Shown here in pieces: positions 17,358 through 26,243 of a DNA stretch of 64,000 nt. The stretch covers positions 1 to 64,000 of the forward strand of contig JACQDX010000039.1 of NCBI GenBank assembly GCA_016200895.1. Reading direction: 5' to 3'. The notes under the pieces were generated by a model. The model saw only the letters and a program-made list of their open reading frames with translations, made no database searches and was not told where the DNA came from. The DNA is from Burkholderiales bacterium. GTDB lineage: Bacteria; Pseudomonadota; Gammaproteobacteria; Burkholderiales; Burkholderiaceae_D. A program made the position numbers and the translations under genes. Positions within the stretch are counted from its first letter, which is position 1; the number at the start of each line of letters is the position of its first letter.

Positions 17358-17630
17358 TTATTTTTGCTTGGCCGCCGCGAGTTTTTTCTCAAAGGCGATA
17401 TCCAGTTTGCTGGCTTTTTTTGGCGCCAGTTTTTGCAAGTTATTCACATAGGCGACAAATTCGTCCATTTCCATGGCATCGCTGACGCTGGTTGGTAATT
17501 CATCTGGTTGTTCCAGATTGGCCAGGGTCAGGGAAAACCGCCCATCGGCCAGGCTGACCATGGAGTATGGTGCATTGCTACGCTCGCGCAGACGGTTGAC
17601 AGCATAGGCGGCCTTGGTTGATCTGGCCAT
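17358..17630 (-). CDS. Small conserved protein, unknown
   Basis: A 90-residue, basic, soluble protein with no signal or membrane segment and no motif I recognise. It ends with a lysine-rich helix (LDIAFEKKLAAAKQK). Its ATG overlaps the stop of the upstream solute-binding protein gene (TAATG), which indicates translational coupling and a shared transcript; the FKBP gene follows 40 bases later. Confidence 0.65.
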   Translation of the reverse strand: MARSTKAAYAVNRLRERSNAPYSMVSLADGRFSLTLANLEQPDELPTSVSDAMEMDEFVAYVNNLQKLAPKKASKLDIAFEKKLAAAKQK

Positions 17631-18358
17631 TATTTGAACCCGTATTTGCGCATGATTTTTTCCATAGTGCCGTCATTATCCAGCTCTTTATTAATTTTGT
17701 TATACAGCTCTATACGCTGCTTATCCATGCGGACATTGCATAGCATATTCAATTCTATGCTTTTCCATTTGATGGCACGCACAATATCATTTGCAAATCC
17801 TTGCTGCTGGGCAAGGTGCATGCCATGCGATTCCGAGACTATCCAGTAGTTCAGCCTGCCATTCACCAGCAGACGTGGATTGTCTTCGTCCTGACTGGCA
17901 AACTCTATTTTGTAGCCTTGCTCGCTAAGTTGCAAACCGGTGGCGGCATTTTTGTATGAGCCTATGGAATAAGCTTTGGCGTCTTCCACACTTTTCAAAA
18001 TCCTGGTATCGGTTTTGCGGCCATACAAAACCCAGGTGTCTGTGACCAGAGGGCCTACCCATTTATACGAGCTTTCCCGGTCGGACGTACGGCGAAAACC
18101 AAACAAACAGGTGTTGTCATCATTCAGCGTGGAATTCAAACCGCGTGCGAGGGAGGTACTGCTGATGCTGTAGTTGTCACCCGCTCGCTTGAGAATTTCT
18201 GTTATCTTTTCAGTCAGCGCACCCTGGATTTCGCCAGTCTTGAGGTCGGTATGGGTGAAAGGTGCATATTCCTGGATAAGCAGTTTGATCGTTTCTGCAT
18301 GGCAAAATGCAGGAACGGTAGCCAGGGATACCAGCAAACTGGATAGCAAGAATTTCAC
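17630..18358 (-). CDS. Periplasmic amino-acid-type solute-binding protein (SBP_bac_3 family)
   Basis: About 242 residues: signal peptide (hydrophobic run then CHA), then a type-II periplasmic binding fold. Recognisable blocks are IQEYAPFTH, GALTEKITEILKRAG, RGLNSTLNDDNTCLFGFRRT and ILKSVEDAKAYSIGSYK. No ABC permease or ATPase gene adjoins, so it may be an orphan binding protein, as common in Oxalobacteraceae, rather than part of a transporter. The frame reaches TTG 18373; I prefer GTG 18358 because it places the signal peptide at the N-terminus. Confidence 0.78.
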   Translation of the reverse strand: MKFLLSSLLVSLATVPAFCHAETIKLLIQEYAPFTHTDLKTGEIQGALTEKITEILKRAGDNYSISSTSLARGLNSTLNDDNTCLFGFRRTSDRESSYKWVGPLVTDTWVLYGRKTDTRILKSVEDAKAYSIGSYKNAATGLQLSEQGYKIEFASQDEDNPRLLVNGRLNYWIVSESHGMHLAQQQGFANDIVRAIKWKSIELNMLCNVRMDKQRIELYNKINKELDNDGTMEKIMRKYGFK

Positions 18359-18485
18359 GAGCGTAGTTTCCAAAATAGAGAAGTGCTGGAAATATACCGC
18401 TGAATTTCCAATAAAGGCAGATATTTTCTTGTTTTGCGCGCTGATGTGCGGCTAAGGCGACAGTCTGCTGGAATGTGACTGTTCA

Positions 18486-19370
18486 CTAAACCCAGATCGT
18501 TTTCAATAAGGCAAAACTGGCAGCTATCATGGCTTCATGCTGACGTTTTTCCTGGCAGATGAAGCTCAATTCTGTCGTGATACTGACCGCATCAGCAATC
18601 ACCAGCCCATGTGCATGGGCTTCGCGTATGGCGATGGAGTCGCGGAGCAGGCTCAGGCCAACGCCAGACTTGACCAGATCCAGCATGGTCGGCTCCTGGT
18701 CTACCAAGGCGACCTTGTTGGGTGTTACCCCAAGTCCGGCAAAAATCTGGCTCAGCAGGCGGTGATGTGCTGATTCTGCCGGTGTCCACAACCATGGCAG
18801 CTTGGCCAGGCTGGCCCAGCCCTGACCTGCAACCCGGTTTTTCCAGCCTTTGGGCGCGACTACACGATAGGTAAATGGTGTCAGTACCTGGCTGTGGCAA
18901 GGCGTTTTGCCGTCGTCTGGCGGCTGCCCGAGATAAAAGCCCACATCCAGCGTCCCAGCGCGAATTTGCTGCAAGACAGTGCCCGACATGCCTTGCTGCA
19001 ACTTTGTGGATAACTGTGGATAAGTCTCGACCAGTTGCTTCAAAAATAATCCCAGGCGGGTGAATTCAGGGTCGAGTATCGTGCCTATCGCCAGCTCACC
19101 AGAAATGGTGCTGTGCATGCTATGTGCTGCCTGGCGAAACTCAGCCATACTGGCAATGACTTTTTCTGCATAAGGCAAGAGTTTGGCACCATCATTGGAG
19201 AGGCGCATACCGCTGGCGCTACGTGTGAATAAACTTAGTTGCAAGCTCCCTTGCAGGGACTTGATTTGCAGGCTGACGGCAGGCTGGGTCACATGCAATT
19301 GCTCTGCTGCCCGCGTCAGGTTGCCTTCTTTCGCCACGGCGACAAAGGCGCGTAGTTGTATCAAGTCCAT
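18486..19370 (-). CDS. LysR-family transcriptional regulator
   Basis: A 294-residue LysR-type regulator. The winged helix-turn-helix covers residues 1-60 (LIQLRAFVAVAKEGNLTRAA, then HVTQPAVSLQIKSLQ); the rest is the two-lobed effector-binding domain. ATG 19370 has AAGGA nine bases upstream. It is divergent from mmsA, so control of that gene is the natural guess; the inducer is unknown. Two overlapping perfect DnaA-box 9-mers occur inside the gene at 19005 and 19015. Confidence 0.9.
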   Translation of the reverse strand: MDLIQLRAFVAVAKEGNLTRAAEQLHVTQPAVSLQIKSLQGSLQLSLFTRSASGMRLSNDGAKLLPYAEKVIASMAEFRQAAHSMHSTISGELAIGTILDPEFTRLGLFLKQLVETYPQLSTKLQQGMSGTVLQQIRAGTLDVGFYLGQPPDDGKTPCHSQVLTPFTYRVVAPKGWKNRVAGQGWASLAKLPWLWTPAESAHHRLLSQIFAGLGVTPNKVALVDQEPTMLDLVKSGVGLSLLRDSIAIREAHAHGLVIADAVSITTELSFICQEKRQHEAMIAASFALLKTIWV

Positions 19371-19374
19371 TATC

Positions 19375-19392
19375 AGCAATCCTTATATTGCT
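19375..19392. promoter_or_regulatory. Short inverted repeat, candidate LysR operator
   Basis: AGCAAT and ATTGCT form a perfect dyad with a 6-base spacer, just upstream of the LysR start and overlapping its ribosome site. LysR proteins bind small dyads in divergent promoters and repress themselves from such a position. Confidence 0.35.
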
Positions 19393-19483
19393 ATTGATAA
19401 TAACTCATTGGATTTAGCAGGGCGAGTGAATTAATCTCTGTGTTACCGCAGAAAAAACTGCACATTATCACTAAGGTTTACTT

Positions 19484-20980
19484 ATGACATCCACAATTGC
19501 ACATTATATGAATGGCCAGGCTTATGCTTCCGGCAGTGGTCGCCAGCAAGATGTATTTAATCCTGCTACGGGCGAAGTGACGGGCAGTGTTGCCCTCGCA
19601 AGCATCGCGGAAGTGCATGCCGTCATCGCCGCCGCCAAGGCTGCCGCACCTGCCTGGGCAGAAACTGCCCCGCTAAAACGTGCCCGTGTGATGTTCAAGT
19701 TCAAGGAATTGCTGGACCAGCATCACAAGGAAATGGCCACCCTGATCACCCGTGAACATGGCAAGGTCTTGTCAGATGCCATGGGCGAAGTCACACGCGG
19801 CATAGAAATCGTCGAATTTGCCTGCGGCATGCCGCAACTGCTGAAATCACAGTTTTCCGACAATATCGGTGGTGGCATCGACAATTACAACCTGCGCCAG
19901 CCGCTAGGTGTGACGGCTGGCATCACGCCTTTCAACTTCCCCTTTATGGTGCCGATGTGGATGGCGCCGCTGGCGATTGCGACTGGCAATACTTTCATTT
20001 TGAAACCGTCCGAGCGTGATCCTTCCTGCTCTTTGTTGATTGCGGACTTGCTCAAAAAAGCCGGTTTGCCGGATGGTGTCTTCAATGTCGTGCAGGGCGA
20101 TAAAGTGGCTGTTGATGCCTTGCTGCAGCACCCTGATGTCTCTGCGATTTCCTTCGTAGGTTCTACCCCGATTGCTGAATACATCTACAGCGAAGGCACC
20201 CGCATGGGCAAGCGCGTACAGGCTTTGGGTGGCGCAAAAAACCACCTTGTCGTTATGCCAGATGCCAACCTTGAGCAAGCCGTCGATGCCCTGATGGGCG
20301 CAGCTTATGGATCTGCCGGTGAACGCTGCATGGCGATCTCGGTGGCCGTTGCGGTGGGCAATGTCGCTGACAAACTGGTAGCAGCCCTGGTGCCAAGAGT
20401 GGAAGCTTTGAAGATAAAAAACGGCATGGAGTCTGATGCTGAAATGGGCCCGGTCGTGACGGCACAACACAAGGCAAAAATTGAGTCCTACATTGTTGAA
20501 GGCATAGCCGAAGGCGCGCAACTGCTGGTCGATGGTCGTGGCCTTAAAGTGCATGGTCATGAAGGCGGGTTCTTCCTCGGCGGCTGTTTGTTTGACCATG
20601 TCAAAGAGGGCATGAAGATACACCGCGAAGAAATTTTTGGCCCTGTTTTATGCGTAGTCCGCGTCCCCGATTTTGCCTCTGCTGTTGAACTCATCAACCG
20701 CCATGAATTTGGTAACGGCGTGTCTTTGTTTACCTCGGACGGCAACACCGCCCGCGAATTTTCCCGCCGCATCCAGGTCGGCATGGTGGGCATCAATGTG
20801 CCGATTCCTGTGCCCATGGCCTGGCATTCTTTTGGTGGCTGGAAGCGTTCTTTATTTGGCGATGTGCATGCCTATGGCGAAGAGGGCATACGCTTTTATA
20901 CCCGCTATAAATCCATCATGCAGAGGTGGCCGGATAGCATAGATAAAGGGGCGGAGTTTACGATGCCGGTGGCGAAGTAG
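19484..20980 (+). CDS. mmsA: CoA-acylating methylmalonate-semialdehyde dehydrogenase
   Basis: Converts (methyl)malonate semialdehyde with CoA and NAD+ to propionyl- or acetyl-CoA plus CO2, in valine, beta-alanine or inositol breakdown. The 498-residue ALDH has [12 protein letters not shown] near 147, the loop GGAKNH that replaces the usual general-base Glu and marks this subfamily, catalytic Cys282 in GSAGERCM, and EEIFGPVL near 385. Other pathway genes (mmsB, an acyl-CoA dehydrogenase) are not adjacent. A divergent LysR gene lies upstream. Start at ATG 19484. Confidence 0.94.
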   Translation: MTSTIAHYMNGQAYASGSGRQQDVFNPATGEVTGSVALASIAEVHAVIAAAKAAAPAWAETAPLKRARVMFKFKELLDQHHKEMATLITREHGKVLSDAMGEVTRGIEIVEFACGMPQLLKSQFSDNIGGGIDNYNLRQPLGVTAGITPFNFPFMVPMWMAPLAIATGNTFILKPSERDPSCSLLIADLLKKAGLPDGVFNVVQGDKVAVDALLQHPDVSAISFVGSTPIAEYIYSEGTRMGKRVQALGGAKNHLVVMPDANLEQAVDALMGAAYGSAGERCMAISVAVAVGNVADKLVAALVPRVEALKIKNGMESDAEMGPVVTAQHKAKIESYIVEGIAEGAQLLVDGRGLKVHGHEGGFFLGGCLFDHVKEGMKIHREEIFGPVLCVVRVPDFASAVELINRHEFGNGVSLFTSDGNTAREFSRRIQVGMVGINVPIPVPMAWHSFGGWKRSLFGDVHAYGEEGIRFYTRYKSIMQRWPDSIDKGAEFTMPVAK

Positions 20981-21050
20981 TGACGAGCGGGCTTCTTCTC
21001 TTTCAAGAAGAAAATTTGTATTGCGAGTTGTCGATAAGCTGCAATCATAT

Positions 21051-21660
21051 TGTCGTCGCTCCAGCGAAGGCAGGAGCCTAGTGGCGTTTGTTGCATGCTT
21101 GAGTCTTTGTTAAAGCGATTGCACTTTGTAGACACAAGCCGGGTCTCGGCCCGGCGGCCGAAATACTTTCTTTGCTTCGCCAAAGAAAGTATTCAAAGAA
21201 AGGCGACCGCAGACTCGCTCCCTGCGGGAGTGCCCGTTTGTGCGAAGCAAAAAATGGGAAGTGTCCGAAACTCGCCGTGCTCAAACAACGGACACTTCCC
21301 ATTTTCTGCATCACACAAACGGCTTCGTCCCAAGCGGATGAAAGTCAAAAACAACAGCAACTACAACGTCAATGCAACCGTTACGATAATGTCGTTGAGA
21401 GTGGTCAATCAACCGGGGTTTTGGGGTTGCTGCTGTTTTTGACTTTTGTAGTTCCCATGTGTAGACGCCGTTTGTGCAGTACAGAAAATGGATTAAGAAA
21501 TGCACGTGTTTGAGCGCAGCGAGTTTCGGGCATTTCCCATTTTTTGTACTGCACAAACGGGAACCCCGCAGGGGCGACTACGCCTGGGTCGCCTTCTTTG
21601 GCTTACTTTTCTTGGCGAGACAAGAAAAGTGAGTAGCTGTCGGGCTACCCCCGACCTGCA
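21051..21660. repeat. Composite intergenic repeat: short palindrome plus two inverted ~250-bp units
   Basis: The gap between mmsA and the next gene is almost 800 bp and non-coding. It starts with TCGTCGCTCCAGCGAAGG...GGAGCC, a form of the widespread CGTCATTCC-type palindrome. Unit A (about 21128-21370, plus) and unit B (about 21410-21660, minus) then face each other. Each unit has a hairpin with a GCTTCGCC- or TCTCGCC-type loop, then GGCGACC, CGTTTGTGC, AAAAAATGGGAA, CCGAAACTCGC, CACAAACGGC and CAAAAGTCAAA or GAAAGTCAAA in the same order. A third unit lies at 59110-59370. Open frames inside are by-products of the repeat. Confidence 0.75.
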
Positions 21661-21778
21661 ATCGCAATACAGTGACAGAAGTGAGTAAATGAGTTAGCGT
21701 ATAAACACAAAAATTGAAGAAAGTCTGATTTACCTATTTCCAGCGACACACATAAATAACATTTAATTGGAGCCCCAA

Positions 21779-22816
21779 ATGCCCAGCCTGCCAACCCTCT
21801 GCCCCCACCCCATCATCCAAGCCCCCATGGCCGGTGGCGCCACCCCACCTGAGCTGGTGGCCGCAGTGTCAAATGCAGGCGGCCTGGGCTCTCTCGCAGC
21901 CCCCTTGCTGACCCCACTCGCCATCATAGAACAGGCTGAACACATCAGAAGACTGACAGACAAACCCTTCGCCATCAACCTCTTCGTACAAACCCGGCCA
22001 CAAGTCGATTTTGCGGCACTGGAAGCCGCCAAGCTCTTGCTGCAACCGATCTGTGAAGAACTGGGCTGGGATACCTTGCCAACGCCAACACGCTGGTGCG
22101 AAGACTTTGAAGCTCAGCTCGATGCCCTGATCACGGCACGCCCTGCAGTAGCCAGTTTTACCTTTGATGTGCTGCACGGCAGCCAGTTGCAGCGCCTGCA
22201 TGATGCGGGAATAAAAGTAGTGGGTACGGCCACCAACTTGCAGGAAGCCATAGTGTGGCAAGCCATGGGTGCAGATGCTGTGTGCCTGCAAGGGGTGGAA
22301 GCGGGTGGTCACCGTGGGACTTTCATCGGTGCACAAAAAGATTCGACTTTGAGTCTGTTTGCCTTGCTGGATGCCTGCAAGCCGCATATGCAAGTACCCA
22401 TCATCGCAGCTGGCGGCATCATGGATGGCAAGCAGATTAAACAGACCCTACAGGCGGGAGCGCAATTGGTGCAGATGGGCACGGCATTCCTGACGACGAA
22501 GGAGTCAGCGATCCACCCAGCTTACAAACAACGCCTGCTGGAAAGCAGCAGCGATAGTACACGTCAGACCCGCGCTTTTTCTGGCCGTATTGCACGTGGC
22601 CTGGATAATCATTTCATGCAAACCATGGCAGCCGTTGCAGACAAGGTGCCTGCTTACCCGATACAGAACGCACTGACGGGCTCCATCCGCGTAGCGGCGA
22701 GCAAGGCAGCGAATACTGAACTGATGTCGATGTGGGCCGGGCAGGGCATGGCAGCAGCGAGAGATTTGAGTGTGGCCGAACTGATGGCTGCTCTGGTCGC
22801 GGAAATGCAAGACTAA
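21779..22816 (+). CDS. Nitronate monooxygenase (2-nitropropane dioxygenase family)
   Basis: A 345-residue FMN-dependent TIM-barrel enzyme that oxidises alkyl nitronates, or a related flavoprotein. Marks are PIIQAPMAGGATPPELVAAV at the N-terminus, NLFVQTRP, the FMN loop QGVEAGGHRG, PIIAAGGIMDG and GAQLVQMGTAFL. The frame reaches TTG 21767, but ATG 21779 has GGAG seven bases before it. The GMC oxidoreductase gene follows after 21 bases, so the two are likely co-transcribed. Confidence 0.9.
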   Translation: MPSLPTLCPHPIIQAPMAGGATPPELVAAVSNAGGLGSLAAPLLTPLAIIEQAEHIRRLTDKPFAINLFVQTRPQVDFAALEAAKLLLQPICEELGWDTLPTPTRWCEDFEAQLDALITARPAVASFTFDVLHGSQLQRLHDAGIKVVGTATNLQEAIVWQAMGADAVCLQGVEAGGHRGTFIGAQKDSTLSLFALLDACKPHMQVPIIAAGGIMDGKQIKQTLQAGAQLVQMGTAFLTTKESAIHPAYKQRLLESSSDSTRQTRAFSGRIARGLDNHFMQTMAAVADKVPAYPIQNALTGSIRVAASKAANTELMSMWAGQGMAAARDLSVAELMAALVAEMQD

Positions 22817-22837
22817 TTAGAAACAAGGAAAAACGGT

Positions 22838-24457
22838 ATGGAAGCAGCAGGACAGTTTGATTACATCGTCGTCGGTGCCGGTACTGCAGGTTGCGTACTG
22901 GCAAACCGCCTCAGCAAGAATCCTGACAACCGGGTTTTGCTGATAGAAGCGGGCGGCAAGGATGATTATGTGTGGATACATATTCCCGTTGGTTACCTGT
23001 ACTGCATCAATAATCCCCGCACAGACTGGATGTTTCGTACCGAGGCTGAGGCTGGCCTGAATGGCCGCAGCCTGATTTATCCGCGTGGCAAGGTGCTGGG
23101 TGGCAGTTCATCCATCAATGGCATGATTTACATGCGTGGCCAGGAAAGGGATTACCAGCAGTGGGCAGAGCTGACGGGGGACGATAGCTGGCGCTGGGAG
23201 CATGTTTTGCCGCTGTTCAAGAAGAGCGAAGACCATCATGGCGGTGATGCAGAATTCCATGGCAAGGGTGGTGAATGGCGGGTGGAAAAACAAAGGCTGT
23301 CGTGGGAAATCCTGGATGCTTTCCGCAATGCAGCAGCCGAAGTTGGCATCCCTAACAGCGATGACTTTAACCGCGGCAATAACGAGGGTTGCGGCTATTT
23401 TGATGTGAACCAGAAGCGTGGCGTGCGCTGGAATGCGTCCAAGGCTTTTCTGAAGCCAGCGGCTGACCGTGGCAACCTGACCATCATGACAGGTTGCCAG
23501 GTGCAAAAACTCGTCATCAGGAATGATGAGCAAGGCAAACGTTGTACGGGTGTGGAATTCATAGGCGGTGGCCGCAGCTGGTTTGCCGAGTCCATGAAAG
23601 AAACCGTATTGGCCGCCGGTGCCATAGGTTCACCACAGATTTTGCAATTATCGGGCATAGGTGATGCAGCACATTTGCAACAGGCTGGAGTTGATCTGGT
23701 GCATGAATTGCCCGGTGTTGGTGGCAATTTGCAAGACCATTTGCAGATACGTTCTGCATTCAAGATTACCGGTGCCAAAACGCTCAACAAGATGGCTAAC
23801 AGCCTGATAGGCAAGGCGCGCATAGGGCTGGAATATGCCATGTTCCAGAGCGGCCCCATGTCGATGGCACCATCACAACTGGGTGCATTTACCCGTTCGG
23901 ATGCCAGCCAGGCGACACCTAATCTGCAATACCATGTGCAGCCCTTGTCGCTGGAAAAATTTGGTGACCCTCTGCATGATTTCCCGGCATTCACGGCCAG
24001 CGTCTGCAATCTGCGCCCTACTTCACGTGGCCATGTGCGCATTGCCAGTAATGATGCTGCAGCAGCACCAAAAATCGTACCCAATTATCTGACAACGGCA
24101 GAAGACCGCAAGATAGCAGCGGCCTCCCTGACACTGACGCGCAAGATAGTTGCTGCACCTGCCTTGCAGAAATACAGTCCAGAAGAAATGAAGCCAGGGG
24201 TACAGTTCCAGACCGAAGAAGAATTGGCCATAGCAGCAGGGGATATAGGCACGACGATCTTCCACCCGGTAGGCACTTGCAAAATGGGACGGGTGGACGA
24301 TACTGCGGCAGTAGTTGACAGCAACTTGCGTGTAATAGGCATCAATGGCCTGCGCGTGGCTGATGCTTCTATTATGCCGAGTATAACCTCAGGTAATACC
24401 AACTCACCTACTGTGATGATTGCAGAGAAGGCAGCAAGGAGTATATTGGCAAGCTAA
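22838..24457 (+). CDS. GMC-family FAD oxidoreductase (alcohol/choline dehydrogenase type)
   Basis: A 539-residue flavoprotein. The FAD-binding VGAGTAGCVLANRLS is near residues 12-26; the GMC signature PRGKVLGGSSSINGMIYMRG is near 82-101; the active-site His476 is in HPVGTCKMG, with Asn522 in SGNTNSPT as the second catalytic position. This set oxidises alcohols, choline or similar. It lacks a signal peptide. No betaine-aldehyde dehydrogenase adjoins, so a choline role is not supported. Likely co-transcribed with the nitronate monooxygenase gene. Confidence 0.92.
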   Translation: MEAAGQFDYIVVGAGTAGCVLANRLSKNPDNRVLLIEAGGKDDYVWIHIPVGYLYCINNPRTDWMFRTEAEAGLNGRSLIYPRGKVLGGSSSINGMIYMRGQERDYQQWAELTGDDSWRWEHVLPLFKKSEDHHGGDAEFHGKGGEWRVEKQRLSWEILDAFRNAAAEVGIPNSDDFNRGNNEGCGYFDVNQKRGVRWNASKAFLKPAADRGNLTIMTGCQVQKLVIRNDEQGKRCTGVEFIGGGRSWFAESMKETVLAAGAIGSPQILQLSGIGDAAHLQQAGVDLVHELPGVGGNLQDHLQIRSAFKITGAKTLNKMANSLIGKARIGLEYAMFQSGPMSMAPSQLGAFTRSDASQATPNLQYHVQPLSLEKFGDPLHDFPAFTASVCNLRPTSRGHVRIASNDAAAAPKIVPNYLTTAEDRKIAAASLTLTRKIVAAPALQKYSPEEMKPGVQFQTEEELAIAAGDIGTTIFHPVGTCKMGRVDDTAAVVDSNLRVIGINGLRVADASIMPSITSGNTNSPTVMIAEKAARSILAS

Positions 24458-24653
24458 ATTGGCGGAAATTGAATCAGAACAGGAAGAAATTTTTCTGTGT
24501 GGAATTGCTTATGGTAGTTATACCGTATTGTTTAGATATCGGTTTGCTGGGTATTATAAAAAGCTAATATAAAACTTCCAAAAAAATAAGGAAGTGTTGT
24601 CGCGTTGGACGTAGTGGAATTAGACACCATAAGCCAGACAATAAGGAGAAGAG

Positions 24654-25427
24654 ATGACCGACGTCATCCTGGAGACAAAGCGCTTGACCAAAGAGTTCAA
24701 GGGCTTCACAGCTGTAAGCGACGTTGATTTGCAGGTGCAACGTGGGCATATTCACGCCCTGATCGGCCCTAACGGGGCCGGCAAGACCACCTGTTTCAAT
24801 TTGCTGACCAAATTTCTTGTCCCGACTTCGGGACAAATCCTGTTCAATGGCCGCGATATCACCTCGGCCAAACCAGCCCAGATTGCGCGTCAGGGCATCA
24901 TACGTTCATTCCAGATATCGGCGGTGTTCCCGCACCTGACGGTGATGGAAAACGTGCGCATAGGCTTGCAAAGAAAACTGGGCACCTCTTTCCACTTCTG
25001 GAAAAGCGAACAGTCACTGAACCAGCTCAACGCCCGTGCCATGGAATTGCTGACCGAAGTTGATCTGACTTCGTTCGCCGACACGGTGACTGTCGATTTG
25101 CCCTATGGCCGCAAGCGCGCCCTGGAAATCGCCACCACGCTGGCCATGGAACCAGAAATGATGCTGCTCGATGAACCCACGCAGGGTATGGGTCATGAAG
25201 ATGTGCACCGTGTGACTGAGCTGATCAAGAAGGTGTCGGCGGGCCGCACCATCCTCATGGTGGAACACAATATGAGTGTCGTGTCGGGTATTTGCGACAA
25301 GATTTCGGTCTTGCAACGTGGTGCCATGCTGGCTGAAGGCACTTACAGCGAAGTATCTACCAATCCCAAGGTCATGGAAGCCTATATGGGCAGTACCAGC
25401 GGTGAGCTGGAAGGGGCGCATGCATGA
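24654..25427 (+). CDS. livG: Branched-chain amino acid-type ABC transporter ATPase (LivG-like)
   Basis: A 257-residue ATPase of the hydrophobic amino acid uptake family. Walker A is GPNGAGKT at 38-45, the LivG-type insert FQISAVFPHLTVMENVRIG follows, and Walker B is MMLLDEPTQGM. The signature motif region reads LPYGRKRALEIA rather than LSGGQ, as in many LivG proteins. AAGGAG lies before ATG 24654. It overlaps the next ATPase gene by four bases (ATGA). First gene of a five-gene transporter set. Confidence 0.93.
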   Translation: MTDVILETKRLTKEFKGFTAVSDVDLQVQRGHIHALIGPNGAGKTTCFNLLTKFLVPTSGQILFNGRDITSAKPAQIARQGIIRSFQISAVFPHLTVMENVRIGLQRKLGTSFHFWKSEQSLNQLNARAMELLTEVDLTSFADTVTVDLPYGRKRALEIATTLAMEPEMMLLDEPTQGMGHEDVHRVTELIKKVSAGRTILMVEHNMSVVSGICDKISVLQRGAMLAEGTYSEVSTNPKVMEAYMGSTSGELEGAHA

Positions 25428-26167
25428 GTGCAAATACGAGTGTAAATACAAGTACAAATACCAGCCCGGCGCTGGAAATTACCGGCCTGCAAGCCTGGTA
25501 TGGCGAATCGCATATCCTGCATGACGTGAACCTCAAAGTGAACCAGGGTGAAGTGGTGACCATCCTCGGTCGCAATGGTGCCGGGCGCACCACTACCATG
25601 CGTGCCATCGTCGGCCTGACTGGCGCACGCAAGGGTTCGATCAAGATCAATGGACAAGAGGCTATCCACCTGCCCACGCATAAGGTGGCGCATCTGGGGG
25701 TAGGTTATTGCCCGGAAGAGCGGGGGATATTTTCGTCCTTGTCGACAGAAGAAAACCTGATGTTGCCCCCTTCAGTATCGAAAGATAACAAGGGTATGTC
25801 GGTGGCCGAGATTTACGAGATGTTCCCCAATCTGGCTGAGCGTAAAAACAGCCAGGGCACACGTCTGTCCGGTGGCGAACAGCAAATGCTGGCGGTAGCG
25901 CGTATCTTACGCACAGGTGCCCGCTTGCTGTTGCTCGATGAAATTTCCGAAGGCCTGGCACCCGTCATCGTGCAGGCTTTGGCGCGCATGATCACGATGT
26001 TGAAATCCAAGGGTTATACCATCGTCATGGTGGAACAGAATTTCCGCTTTGCTGCTCCGCTGGCGGACAGGTTTTATGTCATGGAGCATGGGCAGATCGT
26101 CGAAAGTTTTGCGTCTGCGCAATTGCAAGAAAAAATGCCGGTCTTGAATGAGTTGTTGGGTGTATAG
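25424..26167 (+). CDS. livF: Branched-chain amino acid-type ABC transporter ATPase (LivF-like) with Arg in Walker A
   Basis: A 247-residue ATPase partner of the previous gene. Walker A reads GRNGAGRTT with Arg55 where Lys is normal; the signature is LSGGEQQMLAVARIL and Walker B is LLLLDEISEGL. The nucleotides at the Arg codon are CGC, so two base changes separate it from Lys. LivF proteins of this group may naturally carry Arg; I cannot check frequency. The first 19 residues are low-complexity (SANTSVNTSTNTS), encoded by three 12-bp tandem repeats. Start ATG 25424 overlaps the livG stop. Confidence 0.92.
   Translation: MSANTSVNTSTNTSPALEITGLQAWYGESHILHDVNLKVNQGEVVTILGRNGAGRTTTMRAIVGLTGARKGSIKINGQEAIHLPTHKVAHLGVGYCPEERGIFSSLSTEENLMLPPSVSKDNKGMSVAEIYEMFPNLAERKNSQGTRLSGGEQQMLAVARILRTGARLLLLDEISEGLAPVIVQALARMITMLKSKGYTIVMVEQNFRFAAPLADRFYVMEHGQIVESFASAQLQEKMPVLNELLGV
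25427..25462 (+). repeat. Three 12-bp tandem repeats at the 5' end of livF
   Basis: AGTGCAAATACG, AGTGTAAATACA and AGTACAAATACC follow each other and encode SANT/SVNT/STNT. Twelve-base units keep the frame, so copy changes would alter the N-terminal tail length only. Confidence 0.7.
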
Positions 26168-26243
26168 GATGTACATCTGTAAGGTAACTGCCTCGCTGTC
26201 TTGGTGAAGCAGGGTTGAATAAAAATATGATTGGAGAAGACGC

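Noticed and set aside
21050..21688. Open frames of 60-130 codons between mmsA and the nitronate monooxygenase gene
   Set aside because: They lie wholly within inverted repeat units, are equally open on both strands, and recur at the 59-kb repeat.
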